DNA of 64,000 nt from Pedobacter panaciterrae (lineage in GTDB: Bacteria; Bacteroidota; Bacteroidia; Sphingobacteriales; Sphingobacteriaceae): NCBI RefSeq assembly GCF_001636695.1, contig NZ_LGEL01000006.1:1-64000 (forward strand), given 5' to 3'. Below, piece by piece: positions 29,901-37,322 of this stretch; position 1 is the first letter of the stretch, and the number at the start of each line of letters is the position of its first letter. The translations under genes were made by a program, and so were the position numbers. The notes below the pieces were generated by a model. That model worked only from the letters and a program-made list of their open reading frames with translations, searched no databases and was not told the DNA's origin.

Positions 29901-30051
29901 CTGGCAAAGGCATAGCCAGGTTATCTTTTACAGTACCCGACACTTTAAGTTTGGGTTCAGTTTGGGCGTTGGCATCGGAGATAAAAACTGCTCCGGAAAA
30001 AAGCCAAAGAAGTCCCCCTACGCCTATTAAGCGTAAAATTTTTGCATTCAT
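26962..30051 (-). CDS. SusC/RagA-family TonB-dependent transporter (PUL 2)
   Basis: This 1029-residue protein has a signal peptide (cut near ANAQ), a carboxypeptidase-regulatory-like domain (KVSGTVKDNLAMPLPGVSI), a TonB-box-like stretch (EVAIVGFGKQKKASVVGS), a plug with LVVDGVPDRDIANIDPEDIE and VYGTRGANGVILINTKKG, and a barrel closing in ...YNLGLRANFQ. The plug arrangement and length are typical of SusC. It heads PUL 2; the control region upstream is long and has LacI-type palindromes instead of an adjacent hybrid sensor or sigma/anti-sigma pair. Confidence 0.95.
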   Translation of the reverse strand: MNAKILRLIGVGGLLWLFSGAVFISDANAQTEPKLKVSGTVKDNLAMPLPGVSIRVLGTKNGTATNNNGKYAIDVNPSDTLEFSSVGYNKQKIPVRNRLDLDVIMEPMDGGLQEVAIVGFGKQKKASVVGSQVTIKPEELKLPVRDLTSALAGRLAGVVATQRGGAPGFDGSNIFIRGIATFASSPQGPLLVVDGVPDRDIANIDPEDIENFTVLKDASATAVYGTRGANGVILINTKKGKIGKPTINAEFNQAASKFTALPKFLDAPGFMSLYNEGLTMRGRTPLYSAERIAKHASGEDPDLYPNVNWYDELFNDYGFNHRATLNVGGGSESATYYISAGYFGEQGQFKRDETQAYNSDLKLDRFNFTSNVGVNLTKTTKLDLGVNGFITNVNQPNYGIDAIFNIATQTSPHIIPIRYSNGQWPQLTGTGASPWMYLTQSGVSNAYNNTVRSNIRVTQDLNFLVKGLSVATMFAFDFKGLNTQRRFRTLQTYYATARDSEGNLVSTISTPGSSDLAFGMSNESDRRFYTESSLNYTGKFGDHDISGLLLFNQSDYRNALNGIDNWTKAIPYRQRNVVGRATYGYMNKYFIEGNFGYSGSDNFVPSRRFGLFPSIGAGWLVSNEKFFESIKDVVSHFKLRYTYGLSGNSAVNNNALRFLYLTTIGNGGSYTFGEPGQLTSGTGYAESRIGGDVQWETARRQNLGIELNFLKDDLQLIVELFKERRTGILLPNNVIPFNSGFNSGNIPYGNIGITNNKGIDVTLNYTKNWTKENFFSFRGTFNTNKNLAEFDGLPPWRYDYLNRTGHAISQRFGYIATGLFQSEDEIANAAVQAGDVRPGDIRYKDLNGDGIINSNDQTAIGYGNVPRIVYGLSFGGGYRGFDMSLFFQGSGMVDFNYASGFATEPFSNGATFGNMYEYANDRWTPDNPNKRPFYPRMSTSQDITSNYYTSTWWIKRADYIRLKSAEVGFTFTKKFLEKVAIKRLRIYANGTNLVTFSKWKFWDPELGDARGASYPNITTYNLGLRANFQ

Positions 30052-30280
30052 ACAGTTTAAGGTTAGTTTGTTTGTTAATAGTGGTTTGGCTTAATCATTC
30101 ATCAGAGCGATAAATGATTTTGTCCCGGGCATCTTACTTTAAGATCCCACAGGAAATGGAGATTAATTTAGTTCATATTGGTTATTAATTTGGTTCAATA
30201 GGGCTACAGCACAGCTGATGCTTGGGTTAAATTACAAATAACAAATATAAAATGGTTTACTGAGGCGGTTTAAAATTATG

Positions 30281-30290
30281 CAAACGTTTG
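30281..30290. promoter_or_regulatory. LacI-type operator candidate 1 (PUL 2)
   Basis: The perfect 10-base palindrome CAAACGTTTG has the central CG typical of LacI/GalR-family operators. It lies 230 bases upstream of susC 2. The same core recurs 179 bases further upstream. Confidence 0.55.
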
Positions 30291-30457
30291 TGTAAATTGG
30301 TAAACAATCCGAATAAGGATTAAGAGTTCTTTTTGTAAACGATGTAAAAAAGCTAAATAAAATCCTCTTGAATATTTCAATACTTAATTGTTAATAGAAT
30401 ATCAGGCATATACAATAACAAAAAGATTGATTGCCAAATTCAGGAATAAAAAGGTTG

Positions 30458-30471
30458 AACAAACGTTTGTT
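30458..30471. promoter_or_regulatory. LacI-type operator candidate 2 (PUL 2)
   Basis: A perfect 14-base palindrome, AACAAACGTTTGTT, containing the same core as the site at 30281. Core-to-core distance is 179 bases, close to 17 turns of B-DNA, which would allow looping between two bound dimers. Confidence 0.6.
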
Positions 30472-30579
30472 TTAGTTTGATAATACGTTTTATCAATTAA
30501 GAAATAATTTAGATTTGATACAACTCCACTAGAGAAAAAGCCATATTAAACAGGAAGAGTGTGTCCTAAAAGATAAATT

Positions 30580-30654
30580 CGTCCTCTCGACGATAGGAGA
30601 GATCTCTTGATTATGCCGATTTGGTCAAGGGATCTCTCCTTCGTCGAGATGACG
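30580..30654. repeat. REP-like interspersed inverted repeat, copy 2
   Basis: The left arm CGTCCTCTCGACGATAGGAG continues into AGATCTCTTGATT; the right arm is TCAAGGGATCTCTCC followed by TTCGTCGAGATGACG. The arms are complementary over about 30 bases with few mismatches, around a loop of roughly 15 bases. It lies downstream of the yeiH-like gene and upstream of the PUL 2 control region. Confidence 0.88.
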
Positions 30655-30708
30655 AGGTATTATGACGGGGTGATTGACGGGTGAATTATAAGATATTCGT
30701 AACGTGAC

Positions 30709-31965
30709 TTATTTAAAAAGGAGGAATGCTATAATCAAAGTAATAATCACATTAAATCCCTGTGCAATTAAAAAAGCATAGAAAGGTCTTTTACTATTTT
30801 TACCAAACAGATCTGCAAAATTGGTTTCTAATCCGATGCTGGTAAAGGCCAGTACAAACCATAGCCCCTGCAGGTTTTTTAAACTACCTTTTACTTCGGC
30901 ATTTACCTCTGGTGTAATAAAAAAAGAAAACAGCAATGATGCGCCAACAAAGCCAATTACAAATTTTGGAAAACGCTCCCATATTACCTTAAGTGTAGGT
31001 TTTGTTTCTTTGTCTTTTCCGGCAGGGTGATGTGTGTAAGTCCAGTATATCGAAATGGCAAATGCCGCAATTCCTAACAATACATTTTGAGAAAACTTAA
31101 CAATAGTACTGATTTTTAGCGCTTCCTCACCTACTAATGAACCTGAAGCAACTACAGCACCGGTGGTATCAATACTACCCCCTAACCATGCGCCTGTTAC
31201 CGCCTGCGGAAAGTGGAAATAAGCTGCAATGTAAGGCATAAAGATCATCATAGGTATTGCAGTAATAAGTACCATAGATATCACGTAGGATAGCTTTTTA
31301 GAATCGCCTTTAATGGCTCCGGATGTAGCAATTGCTGCTGATACACCGCAAATAGAAACTGCGCTCGAAATCATCATAGTTAACTCGTCATCTATCTTCA
31401 TTTTTTTACATAACCAAAATGCGAAATACCATACTGACAGCACGACAACCAATGCCTGGATCAGGCCAAGCGAACCTGCTTTTAGTACATCAGCGAAGAT
31501 TACACTTGTACCTAATAGTACCAATCCTATTTTAACAAAAAGCTCAGTAGATAAAGATGATTTAAACCATTCTGGTAATTTAAAAAAGTTACTAATTGCT
31601 AAACCAATGGCAAGACTAAAAATCACGGCTTCCAAGTTCAGTGCTTTAACCTGGCTGTTACCTGCAAGTACAAGCGCGATCATTGTTAAAACGTAAACAG
31701 ATGGAAAAGTTATCACTGCACTTTTAACAGATTTACCAGTTAAAAAGGCACCTAGTGCTGCTATTATAATTACAAATATAAATTGTAATCCAATGTGCTC
31801 CAGATTAGAGGCTGTTAGTACCGATGATGATAGCTCTGCAACGTTTGTCCAGTTAAATATAGGGACAGGTAATAAAAGTCCGGAAAGTGTTAAGATAATT
31901 GTTAAGGTTCCAAGAATAACTACTACCCAGTCTTCATGAATGTTTAGTTTTTTAGTTTCTGACAT
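30709..31965 (-). CDS. YeiH/UPF0324-family putative exporter
   Basis: The 418-residue integral membrane protein belongs to the YeiH (conserved hypothetical 698, UPF0324) family, annotated as putative sulfate exporters; in enterobacteria yeiH is linked to sulfite stress through YeiE. About ten to eleven hydrophobic segments are seen. Family motifs include ALGLAIGLAISN-like helices (here SLAIGLAISNFFKLP), VKIGLVLLGTSVIFADVL, AVSICGVSAAIATSGAIKGD and WLGGSIDTTGAVVASGSL. It starts 40 bases after the FAD oxidoreductase stop, so it probably closes the operon that begins with susC 3. Substrate in this organism is unknown. Confidence 0.88.
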   Translation of the reverse strand: MSETKKLNIHEDWVVVILGTLTIILTLSGLLLPVPIFNWTNVAELSSSVLTASNLEHIGLQFIFVIIIAALGAFLTGKSVKSAVITFPSVYVLTMIALVLAGNSQVKALNLEAVIFSLAIGLAISNFFKLPEWFKSSLSTELFVKIGLVLLGTSVIFADVLKAGSLGLIQALVVVLSVWYFAFWLCKKMKIDDELTMMISSAVSICGVSAAIATSGAIKGDSKKLSYVISMVLITAIPMMIFMPYIAAYFHFPQAVTGAWLGGSIDTTGAVVASGSLVGEEALKISTIVKFSQNVLLGIAAFAISIYWTYTHHPAGKDKETKPTLKVIWERFPKFVIGFVGASLLFSFFITPEVNAEVKGSLKNLQGLWFVLAFTSIGLETNFADLFGKNSKRPFYAFLIAQGFNVIITLIIAFLLFK

Positions 31966-32005
31966 TAGAATTTAGTTTGATTTGTGTATTGTGTTTATTT
32001 TGTTT

Positions 32006-33439
32006 TTAAATTGAGATGGAGAAAATATCTTTTAATGCACGTTTTGCTGCATTATAGCCACACATTCCATGTACCCCTCCTCCTGGAGGCGTTGATGATG
32101 AACAAAGATATAATCCCTTTGCAGAAGTTCTATAAGGTGAACTTCTTAAGGCTGGTCTGGTAAATATCTGTCCGATGTCAATTACACCTCCATTAATATC
32201 TCCACCTATATAATTTGGATTATAGGCCTCAATTTCTGCAGTATTCATAGTGTGCTTTGCCAGTATTCTATCCCTGAAACCGGGGGCAAAACGCTCCACT
32301 TGTTTTTCAATAATTTCAGTCATATCTGTTACCGATCCATTAGGAACATGGCAGTATGCCCATGCTGTATGTTTTCCCTCAGGAGCTCTTGAGGAATCAA
32401 ATAAGCTTTGTTGCGCAAGTAATACAAATGGCTTATCGGAATGTGTGCCCTGCCAGCTAAGCTTTTCAGATAAGACGATCTCTTCCAGCGTATTGCCAAT
32501 ATGTACCGTTCCTGCACTTCGCGCTTGTTTGGCGGTAAACGGAATGACACCATCTAAGGCCCAGTCGACTTTAAAAACACCCATTCCGTAACGATATCTT
32601 TCCAATTGCCATTTATAAATATTAGAGAACTTATGACCGGCTATTTGTAATAATTGCTTAGGTGTTACATCAAAAAGCACTGTTTTAGAAGAAGGTAATT
32701 CATCTAATGATTTTATAAAGCGACCTGTTTCTATTTTACCACCTAATGAAATAAAATAAGAGGACAGCGCATTTGCGATTTCTTTAGATCCTCCTACTGG
32801 AATAGGCCATCCTTTTAGATGTGCAGCAGCCATTAATACCAGGCCTATCGCTGAGGTAGTTAAATTGGACAGCGGCTGAATAGAATGCGCGGCCATTCCT
32901 GCCCACAATCCCCTGGCCTCTTTAGTTTTAAATCGTTTAGCGAGAAAAGTAGCTGATGTAAGCGCATTTAACCCAAATTTTGCCATAGCAATGGGGTGTT
33001 TAGGAAAATGCAATGGTCCAAGAACATCAGCTGCGATATTCGGCCAATCTTTAACCAGTGGCTTTAATAATTTAAGATAGGCTTGCTCATCATCACCAAG
33101 TAACCTTGCTGTTTCTTCAATAGAGCTTCCAAGTACCGCAGCGGTACCATCATCAAATGGATGGGCGGCGGCAAAGTCTGGAAATGCATAAGACAAACCA
33201 TAATCCTGTAGCGGGAGGGTATTAAAAAATGGAGAACCAATTGCAAGGGGATGGATAGCAGAGCAAATATCATGTAAAAAGCCTGGTAAAGTAAATTCTG
33301 CAGATCGTAATCCACCACCAATCTCATTCTTTCCTTCTATAATCAATACCGACAGTCCTTCCTGTTGTAATGCTATTGCCGCCGCCAAACCATTTGGTCC
33401 TGACCCAACAACTACTGCATCAAAATCTGTTTTTCCCAC
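32006..33439 (-). CDS. FAD-dependent oxidoreductase, PYROXD2/CrtI-like
   Basis: The 477-residue flavoprotein has the N-terminal dinucleotide-binding motif VVVGSGPNGLAAAIALQQEG and, 15 residues on, the amine oxidase/phytoene desaturase signature EIGGGLRSAEFTLPGFLHD. The C-terminal FAD motif GLYLCSSSTPPGGGVHGMCGYNAA is as in PYROXD2-type proteins and CrtI-like carotenoid desaturases. Those enzymes oxidise or isomerise apolar substrates, but the substrate here is unknown and no carotenoid genes are nearby. It starts six bases after the epimerase stop and is clearly in the same operon as the epimerase and the DoxX-like genes. Confidence 0.88.
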   Translation of the reverse strand: MGKTDFDAVVVGSGPNGLAAAIALQQEGLSVLIIEGKNEIGGGLRSAEFTLPGFLHDICSAIHPLAIGSPFFNTLPLQDYGLSYAFPDFAAAHPFDDGTAAVLGSSIEETARLLGDDEQAYLKLLKPLVKDWPNIAADVLGPLHFPKHPIAMAKFGLNALTSATFLAKRFKTKEARGLWAGMAAHSIQPLSNLTTSAIGLVLMAAAHLKGWPIPVGGSKEIANALSSYFISLGGKIETGRFIKSLDELPSSKTVLFDVTPKQLLQIAGHKFSNIYKWQLERYRYGMGVFKVDWALDGVIPFTAKQARSAGTVHIGNTLEEIVLSEKLSWQGTHSDKPFVLLAQQSLFDSSRAPEGKHTAWAYCHVPNGSVTDMTEIIEKQVERFAPGFRDRILAKHTMNTAEIEAYNPNYIGGDINGGVIDIGQIFTRPALRSSPYRTSAKGLYLCSSSTPPGGGVHGMCGYNAAKRALKDIFSISI

Positions 33440-33445
33440 TATAAT

Positions 33446-34378
33446 TTATTTCTTACTTAGTGATAATTTATTTTCGTTTAACAACCTTGCAACCGCATCG
33501 TGAAGGTAGGGATATTTGAATTTAAATCCTTTCTTTTCTAATACTGATGATACTACTCTTCTTCCTGAAAGGACAAGTTCTGCCTCTGTGCCTATAAAAA
33601 CAGCACCTATTTTTATAAACACCGCGGGGTTTGGTAGTCCAAAGGGAATCTGAACAGCATGTCTGATGGTCTTCATAAATTCTCTATTAGTTACTGGAAA
33701 AGGACTGGCCGCATGCAAAATCCCTTTAATCTCAGCATCTAAGATTGTGTATTTTATCAGATCAGTAAAATCATGTTCATGTATCCAGGTCATGTACTGG
33801 TTGCCTGTTCCTATTTTACCTCCTAAACCAAACTTAGTCATATTAATGAATGGTTTCAATATGCCTCCATTTTGTTGCAAAACCATCCCGATTCTGAGAA
33901 ATACTTTTCGTGTATACGGATTATTATATTTATCAAATGCTTTTTCCCAGGCCTTGCACACTTCCGGAGAAAACCCATGTCCTATAGCTGAAGTTTCGTT
34001 TTTCAATTCATCTCCGGAATTACCAAAAATGGCAGCTGAACCTGCATTAATCCAAACCTCAAGTGGCTTATTCAAGCCTTCAATTGCCTTCCCAATAGCC
34101 AGGGTAGCATTAACCCTTGAGCTAATGATTTCCTGTTTATTAGCCTCTGTGTAGCGGCAATTTACAGATCGGCCTACCAGATTAATTACCGCTTTACTGT
34201 CTTTCAGCTCGTTAGCCCAATCACCTATGGTTTTAGCATCCCAAACTACATACCTGACATTCCCTTCGCTTTTCTTCTCCTTTCTGGTTAGTACAACAAT
34301 TTCATCATCAGGAAAAGCTTTTATTACAGCAGATCCTAAAAAACCTGTTCCTCCGGCTATAACTATTTTATTACTCAT
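33446..34378 (-). CDS. TIGR01777-family epimerase (extended SDR)
   Basis: The 310-residue protein is an atypical extended short-chain dehydrogenase of the YfcH/TIGR01777 group, called nucleoside-diphosphate-sugar epimerase in annotation. The Rossmann motif IAGGTGFLGSAVI starts at residue 7; AVINLVGRSVNCRYTEANKQEI and the RIGMVLQQNGGILKP and YMTWIHEHDF segments are diagnostic of the group. The C-terminal DUF1731 part (NPAVFIKIGAVFIGTEAELVLSGRRV) is complete. It lies 12 bases after the second DoxX-like gene. The physiological substrate is not established for this family. Confidence 0.92.
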   Translation of the reverse strand: MSNKIVIAGGTGFLGSAVIKAFPDDEIVVLTRKEKKSEGNVRYVVWDAKTIGDWANELKDSKAVINLVGRSVNCRYTEANKQEIISSRVNATLAIGKAIEGLNKPLEVWINAGSAAIFGNSGDELKNETSAIGHGFSPEVCKAWEKAFDKYNNPYTRKVFLRIGMVLQQNGGILKPFINMTKFGLGGKIGTGNQYMTWIHEHDFTDLIKYTILDAEIKGILHAASPFPVTNREFMKTIRHAVQIPFGLPNPAVFIKIGAVFIGTEAELVLSGRRVVSSVLEKKGFKFKYPYLHDAVARLLNENKLSLSKK

Positions 34379-34390
34379 TACATTCTAAGG

Positions 34391-35911
34391 TTAATATTCC
34401 TTTACTGAACTATATCTGCCTTCAACTAAAGGATACTTCTTATCAGATTTATCTAATACCACATAAATAGAATCTCTAAACTCATTAATTCCGTTTAGTA
34501 TAATTCTATTTGCTGTCGGCCTGCTATAATGCAGTACCTGCGTTTCTTCTTTATGATTTTTGTTTTTATTCTGCAAATACAGTATATGGTTTATCGTATC
34601 TGCCTTATAGAAAAAGTATCTGCGTTCGCCAGCCATACCTCCTACTTCCCATCTGGTCACACCCAAGTCCCTATTCTTCTTCAGCTTATCCAACTCATCA
34701 GAATCCTGTGTATTTACCTGATTAAGTTTATTGTTCTTTTTGTCGTTCTTTACCCTGAGCGGAGAATATCCAATCATACGATCTGCAATAGCCCCACGAT
34801 TGGTTTTATAACTCAATGACGACCAACTCTCAAATGTCGCATCCTGCCAGCGTACTGAATCCTGGGGGGTGTAAGGAACTATTTTATTATTTAATCTGTA
34901 TTCAGTAACGTTATAGTAGCCTTTTGCTCCTGCTAATCCCGGTGTACTTGGAATATTATAATTATTTCCGTTAAAAAAACCATAAGCCCATAAACCTGCG
35001 GCAACTGGCACAAACAAGAAATTAAAGGTCCATTTTACACCTGCCGCAAGATTACGCTGCCATTTTTCGGAGATAACTGGCTGATATCTATATGGCAAGA
35101 TATCTTTTTCATTTACCAACAGGTTCCAGATTTTTGGCAGATCGTACCAAACTATAAATATACCAATAATGGCAAAATAAGCTGCAGGAACTGCTACACC
35201 AGCATCGTATGCGTGGTTTGCTATACAGATGTTGAACGTAACGACTGCTGCCAATGCTGCTCCTAATGGAGAGGTCTTTCTATTTAATAACAACAATCCG
35301 GGAATGATTTCGGCAAACCCAAGAAATACGGTATACCAGAAAGAAACGCCAACATGCGACCAATACAGTTTTTTCTCTGCCATATCAATAAACGGAGTGT
35401 TTAACATCCCTACGGTAGGGAAAACCATTTGCATAGGGAAAGCTTTCTTCAATCCCCAACCTATCATACCATAAGCCAGTCGATACCGTGCCAGTACTCT
35501 GATCCAATAGTACAGTTTACTATATTCAGTTGATTTCTTATCAAGAGCAGTCCAGATCAATCCTCCCACAATAGATCCACCGAATAGCAGAATCAGGTTG
35601 ATGTAGTTTAATAAACCAAATACTCCTTCCTCTGATTCTATAGTTACAATTTGTGGGGGCCAGAATGCAACGATGGCTTGAAAATCATGATAGGTGATCT
35701 TTGAAAATCTTAAAGCGAACAATTCTTCGTAGAACTTTGGATATGTAGGAATACACAGAAAAAGCATATACAAAAAGCCTATCCTAAATGCTATTTTCTG
35801 ATAGTTCTTCCATTTATTTGTTTTAGGTGATTCTTTAACTACTTCCTGTTCTTGTTTGTCTGGTCCAGCTGTTTCAGCAGGAGCATCCAGGTTTATCTCT
35901 AATGTTGACAT
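34391..35911 (-). CDS. DoxX-like membrane protein with C-terminal soluble domain (paralogue 2)
   Basis: The 506-residue protein has a 35-residue acidic soluble N-terminus, about eight hydrophobic segments to residue 310 and a hydrophilic C-terminal domain of about 190 residues, predicted outside the cytoplasm. The membrane part contains YYWIRVLARYRLAYGMIGWG followed by KKAFPMQM, a pattern shared with the next gene and reminiscent of DoxX/HTTM-type quinone-linked membrane proteins. The soluble domain contains YNIPSTPGLAGAKGYYNVTE, ‘DSVRWQDATFESWSSL’, and ends with ILNGINEFRDSIYVVLDK. It is a clear paralogue of the upstream gene. Function is unknown; a redox or small-molecule role is suggested by the FAD enzyme encoded downstream. 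Confidence 0.8.
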   Translation of the reverse strand: MSTLEINLDAPAETAGPDKQEQEVVKESPKTNKWKNYQKIAFRIGFLYMLFLCIPTYPKFYEELFALRFSKITYHDFQAIVAFWPPQIVTIESEEGVFGLLNYINLILLFGGSIVGGLIWTALDKKSTEYSKLYYWIRVLARYRLAYGMIGWGLKKAFPMQMVFPTVGMLNTPFIDMAEKKLYWSHVGVSFWYTVFLGFAEIIPGLLLLNRKTSPLGAALAAVVTFNICIANHAYDAGVAVPAAYFAIIGIFIVWYDLPKIWNLLVNEKDILPYRYQPVISEKWQRNLAAGVKWTFNFLFVPVAAGLWAYGFFNGNNYNIPSTPGLAGAKGYYNVTEYRLNNKIVPYTPQDSVRWQDATFESWSSLSYKTNRGAIADRMIGYSPLRVKNDKKNNKLNQVNTQDSDELDKLKKNRDLGVTRWEVGGMAGERRYFFYKADTINHILYLQNKNKNHKEETQVLHYSRPTANRIILNGINEFRDSIYVVLDKSDKKYPLVEGRYSSVKEY

Positions 35912-35933
35912 TTCAATTTCATTTAAGTGATAA

Positions 35934-37295
35934 CTAGATTTTTACAGGCTTACGACGACCTTCAAACATCATATACTTCTTATTTATTTTGGCAAGAACT
36001 ACATGTATTGAATCCCGGTTTTCGTTAATACCCGATAGCACTATTGTAGAATCATTTGGCCGCTCATATTTCAACTGAAGCTTTTCATTTCGTTGATTTT
36101 TATTTTTATTCTGTAATGAAAGTGTATGATTTACTGTATCGGCATCATAATAGAAGTAATGACGTCCGGAATATCCTGCCAGTTCATAATTTCTATCGAT
36201 GTCCTTTTCGTGAACTTCTTCGCCGCTTGATAAGTCTATCTTAACCGGCCTGTTTACTTTAATTGTCAAAGTGGACCATTTCTCGAAAACAACGTCCTGC
36301 CATCTGTTAGAATCAGTTTTAGAATATGGTATAGTATCTTTATTTAATACAAACTCCTTTACATTGTAATATCCAAACGCTTTACTTAAACCTGGGGTAC
36401 GGGGTATCTTATAAGGATCATTGGTGTAATTATCATAAGCTTTATATGCGAATAGTACCGCAAAGGCCAGAAAAGCAATTTTTAATCCTTTGCGTGCTTT
36501 TCCCAAGCGTACGGTGAAATGTGGAATAAATTTATTTGCATAAGCAGGTGTTTCCTTTATAAGCAAATTATATAATCTGGGAATGTCATAAACAAACAAG
36601 AAGGTTGCCAGTAGTACGATAAAAGTGCTCAATACCTGCTCGCCTATATCGTAAAATCCATTTGCTACTGCTACATTACCTAAAAACCCAAATATTAAAC
36701 CTACGCCAAATGTTACTGTCTTCCTGTTAAAAAGCAAAAAGGCAGCAAGTATTTCAACAAAACCTAAAAAGGATTCGTATTTAGGCACTATGCCTACTGT
36801 TTGAAAATAGATCTTCCAGGCAAAATAGTCGCCATAATTAGTCAGCAGATTACTTAATGAAGGATATGGCATTTGCAACGGAAAGAATTTAATAAAGCCA
36901 TAAGTTACCAGTACAAATGCCAGACGATATCTTACCAATACTCTTAACCAGTAATATAGCCGTGTATATTCTTTTCTTTGCGCATCTACTTTAGCCCATA
37001 TTACTGCCCCCACCACAGCAATGCCGATAAATACCAGCCAGTTTGCAAAGCCACCAATACCCCATCCGGAGATCTGACTTTCAGAAAAAAGCTGAGGCTG
37101 ATATTTAGTTAGCTTAAAAAGATCATGAAAATGCAGATGAAGCCAGTTAATAGAAAACAGTTCCTTATAGAATTTCCAGTCTATAGGGATAATCTGTATC
37201 ACGAGGAATATAAAAAAGAATCGAAATAAATTCCTTTCCCATGGTTTCCACTCAAGTGATTGTCCATTGTCTGTATTGATTGTTATTTCACTCAT
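35934..37295 (-). CDS. DoxX-like membrane protein with C-terminal soluble domain (paralogue 1)
   Basis: This 453-residue protein has about eight membrane segments (residues about 20-290) and an extracytoplasmic C-terminal domain. It shares with its neighbour YYWLRVLVRYRLAFVLVTYG plus IKFFPLQM, and in the C-terminal domain YKIPRTPGLSKAFGYYNVKE, ‘DSNRWQDVVFEKWSTL’, YYDADTVNHTLSLQNKNKN and VLSGINENRDSIHVVL. Tandem duplication followed by divergence is the simple explanation. It lies 27 bases after susD 3 and 22 bases before paralogue 2, so it links the SusC/SusD pair to the redox genes. The YRLA...G..K.FP.QM motif is conserved in both, so it is probably functional. Confidence 0.8.
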   Translation of the reverse strand: MSEITINTDNGQSLEWKPWERNLFRFFFIFLVIQIIPIDWKFYKELFSINWLHLHFHDLFKLTKYQPQLFSESQISGWGIGGFANWLVFIGIAVVGAVIWAKVDAQRKEYTRLYYWLRVLVRYRLAFVLVTYGFIKFFPLQMPYPSLSNLLTNYGDYFAWKIYFQTVGIVPKYESFLGFVEILAAFLLFNRKTVTFGVGLIFGFLGNVAVANGFYDIGEQVLSTFIVLLATFLFVYDIPRLYNLLIKETPAYANKFIPHFTVRLGKARKGLKIAFLAFAVLFAYKAYDNYTNDPYKIPRTPGLSKAFGYYNVKEFVLNKDTIPYSKTDSNRWQDVVFEKWSTLTIKVNRPVKIDLSSGEEVHEKDIDRNYELAGYSGRHYFYYDADTVNHTLSLQNKNKNQRNEKLQLKYERPNDSTIVLSGINENRDSIHVVLAKINKKYMMFEGRRKPVKI

Positions 37296-37322
37296 AACAA
37301 ATATATTTTAGTGATGTTAAAA

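Larger units (their letters stand above)
30052..30708. promoter_or_regulatory. Long control region upstream of susC 2
   Basis: The 657 bases between susC 2 and the yeiH-like stop have no credible gene. They hold an inverted repeat AATCATT/AATGATT at 30093-30119 just before susC, two CAAACGTTTG palindromes (30281 and 30460), and a REP-like repeat (30580-30654) on the side of the neighbouring operon's end. The AT-rich remainder is plausibly promoter and leader sequence of PUL 2. Confidence 0.6.

Noticed and set aside
31313-31696. 127-codon + strand frame inside the YeiH-like gene.
   Set aside because: Antisense shadow with no start context; the minus-strand membrane protein explains the composition.
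33666-34154. 162-codon + strand frame within the epimerase gene.
   Set aside because: The epimerase motifs on the minus strand are clear; the long antisense frame follows from codon bias.
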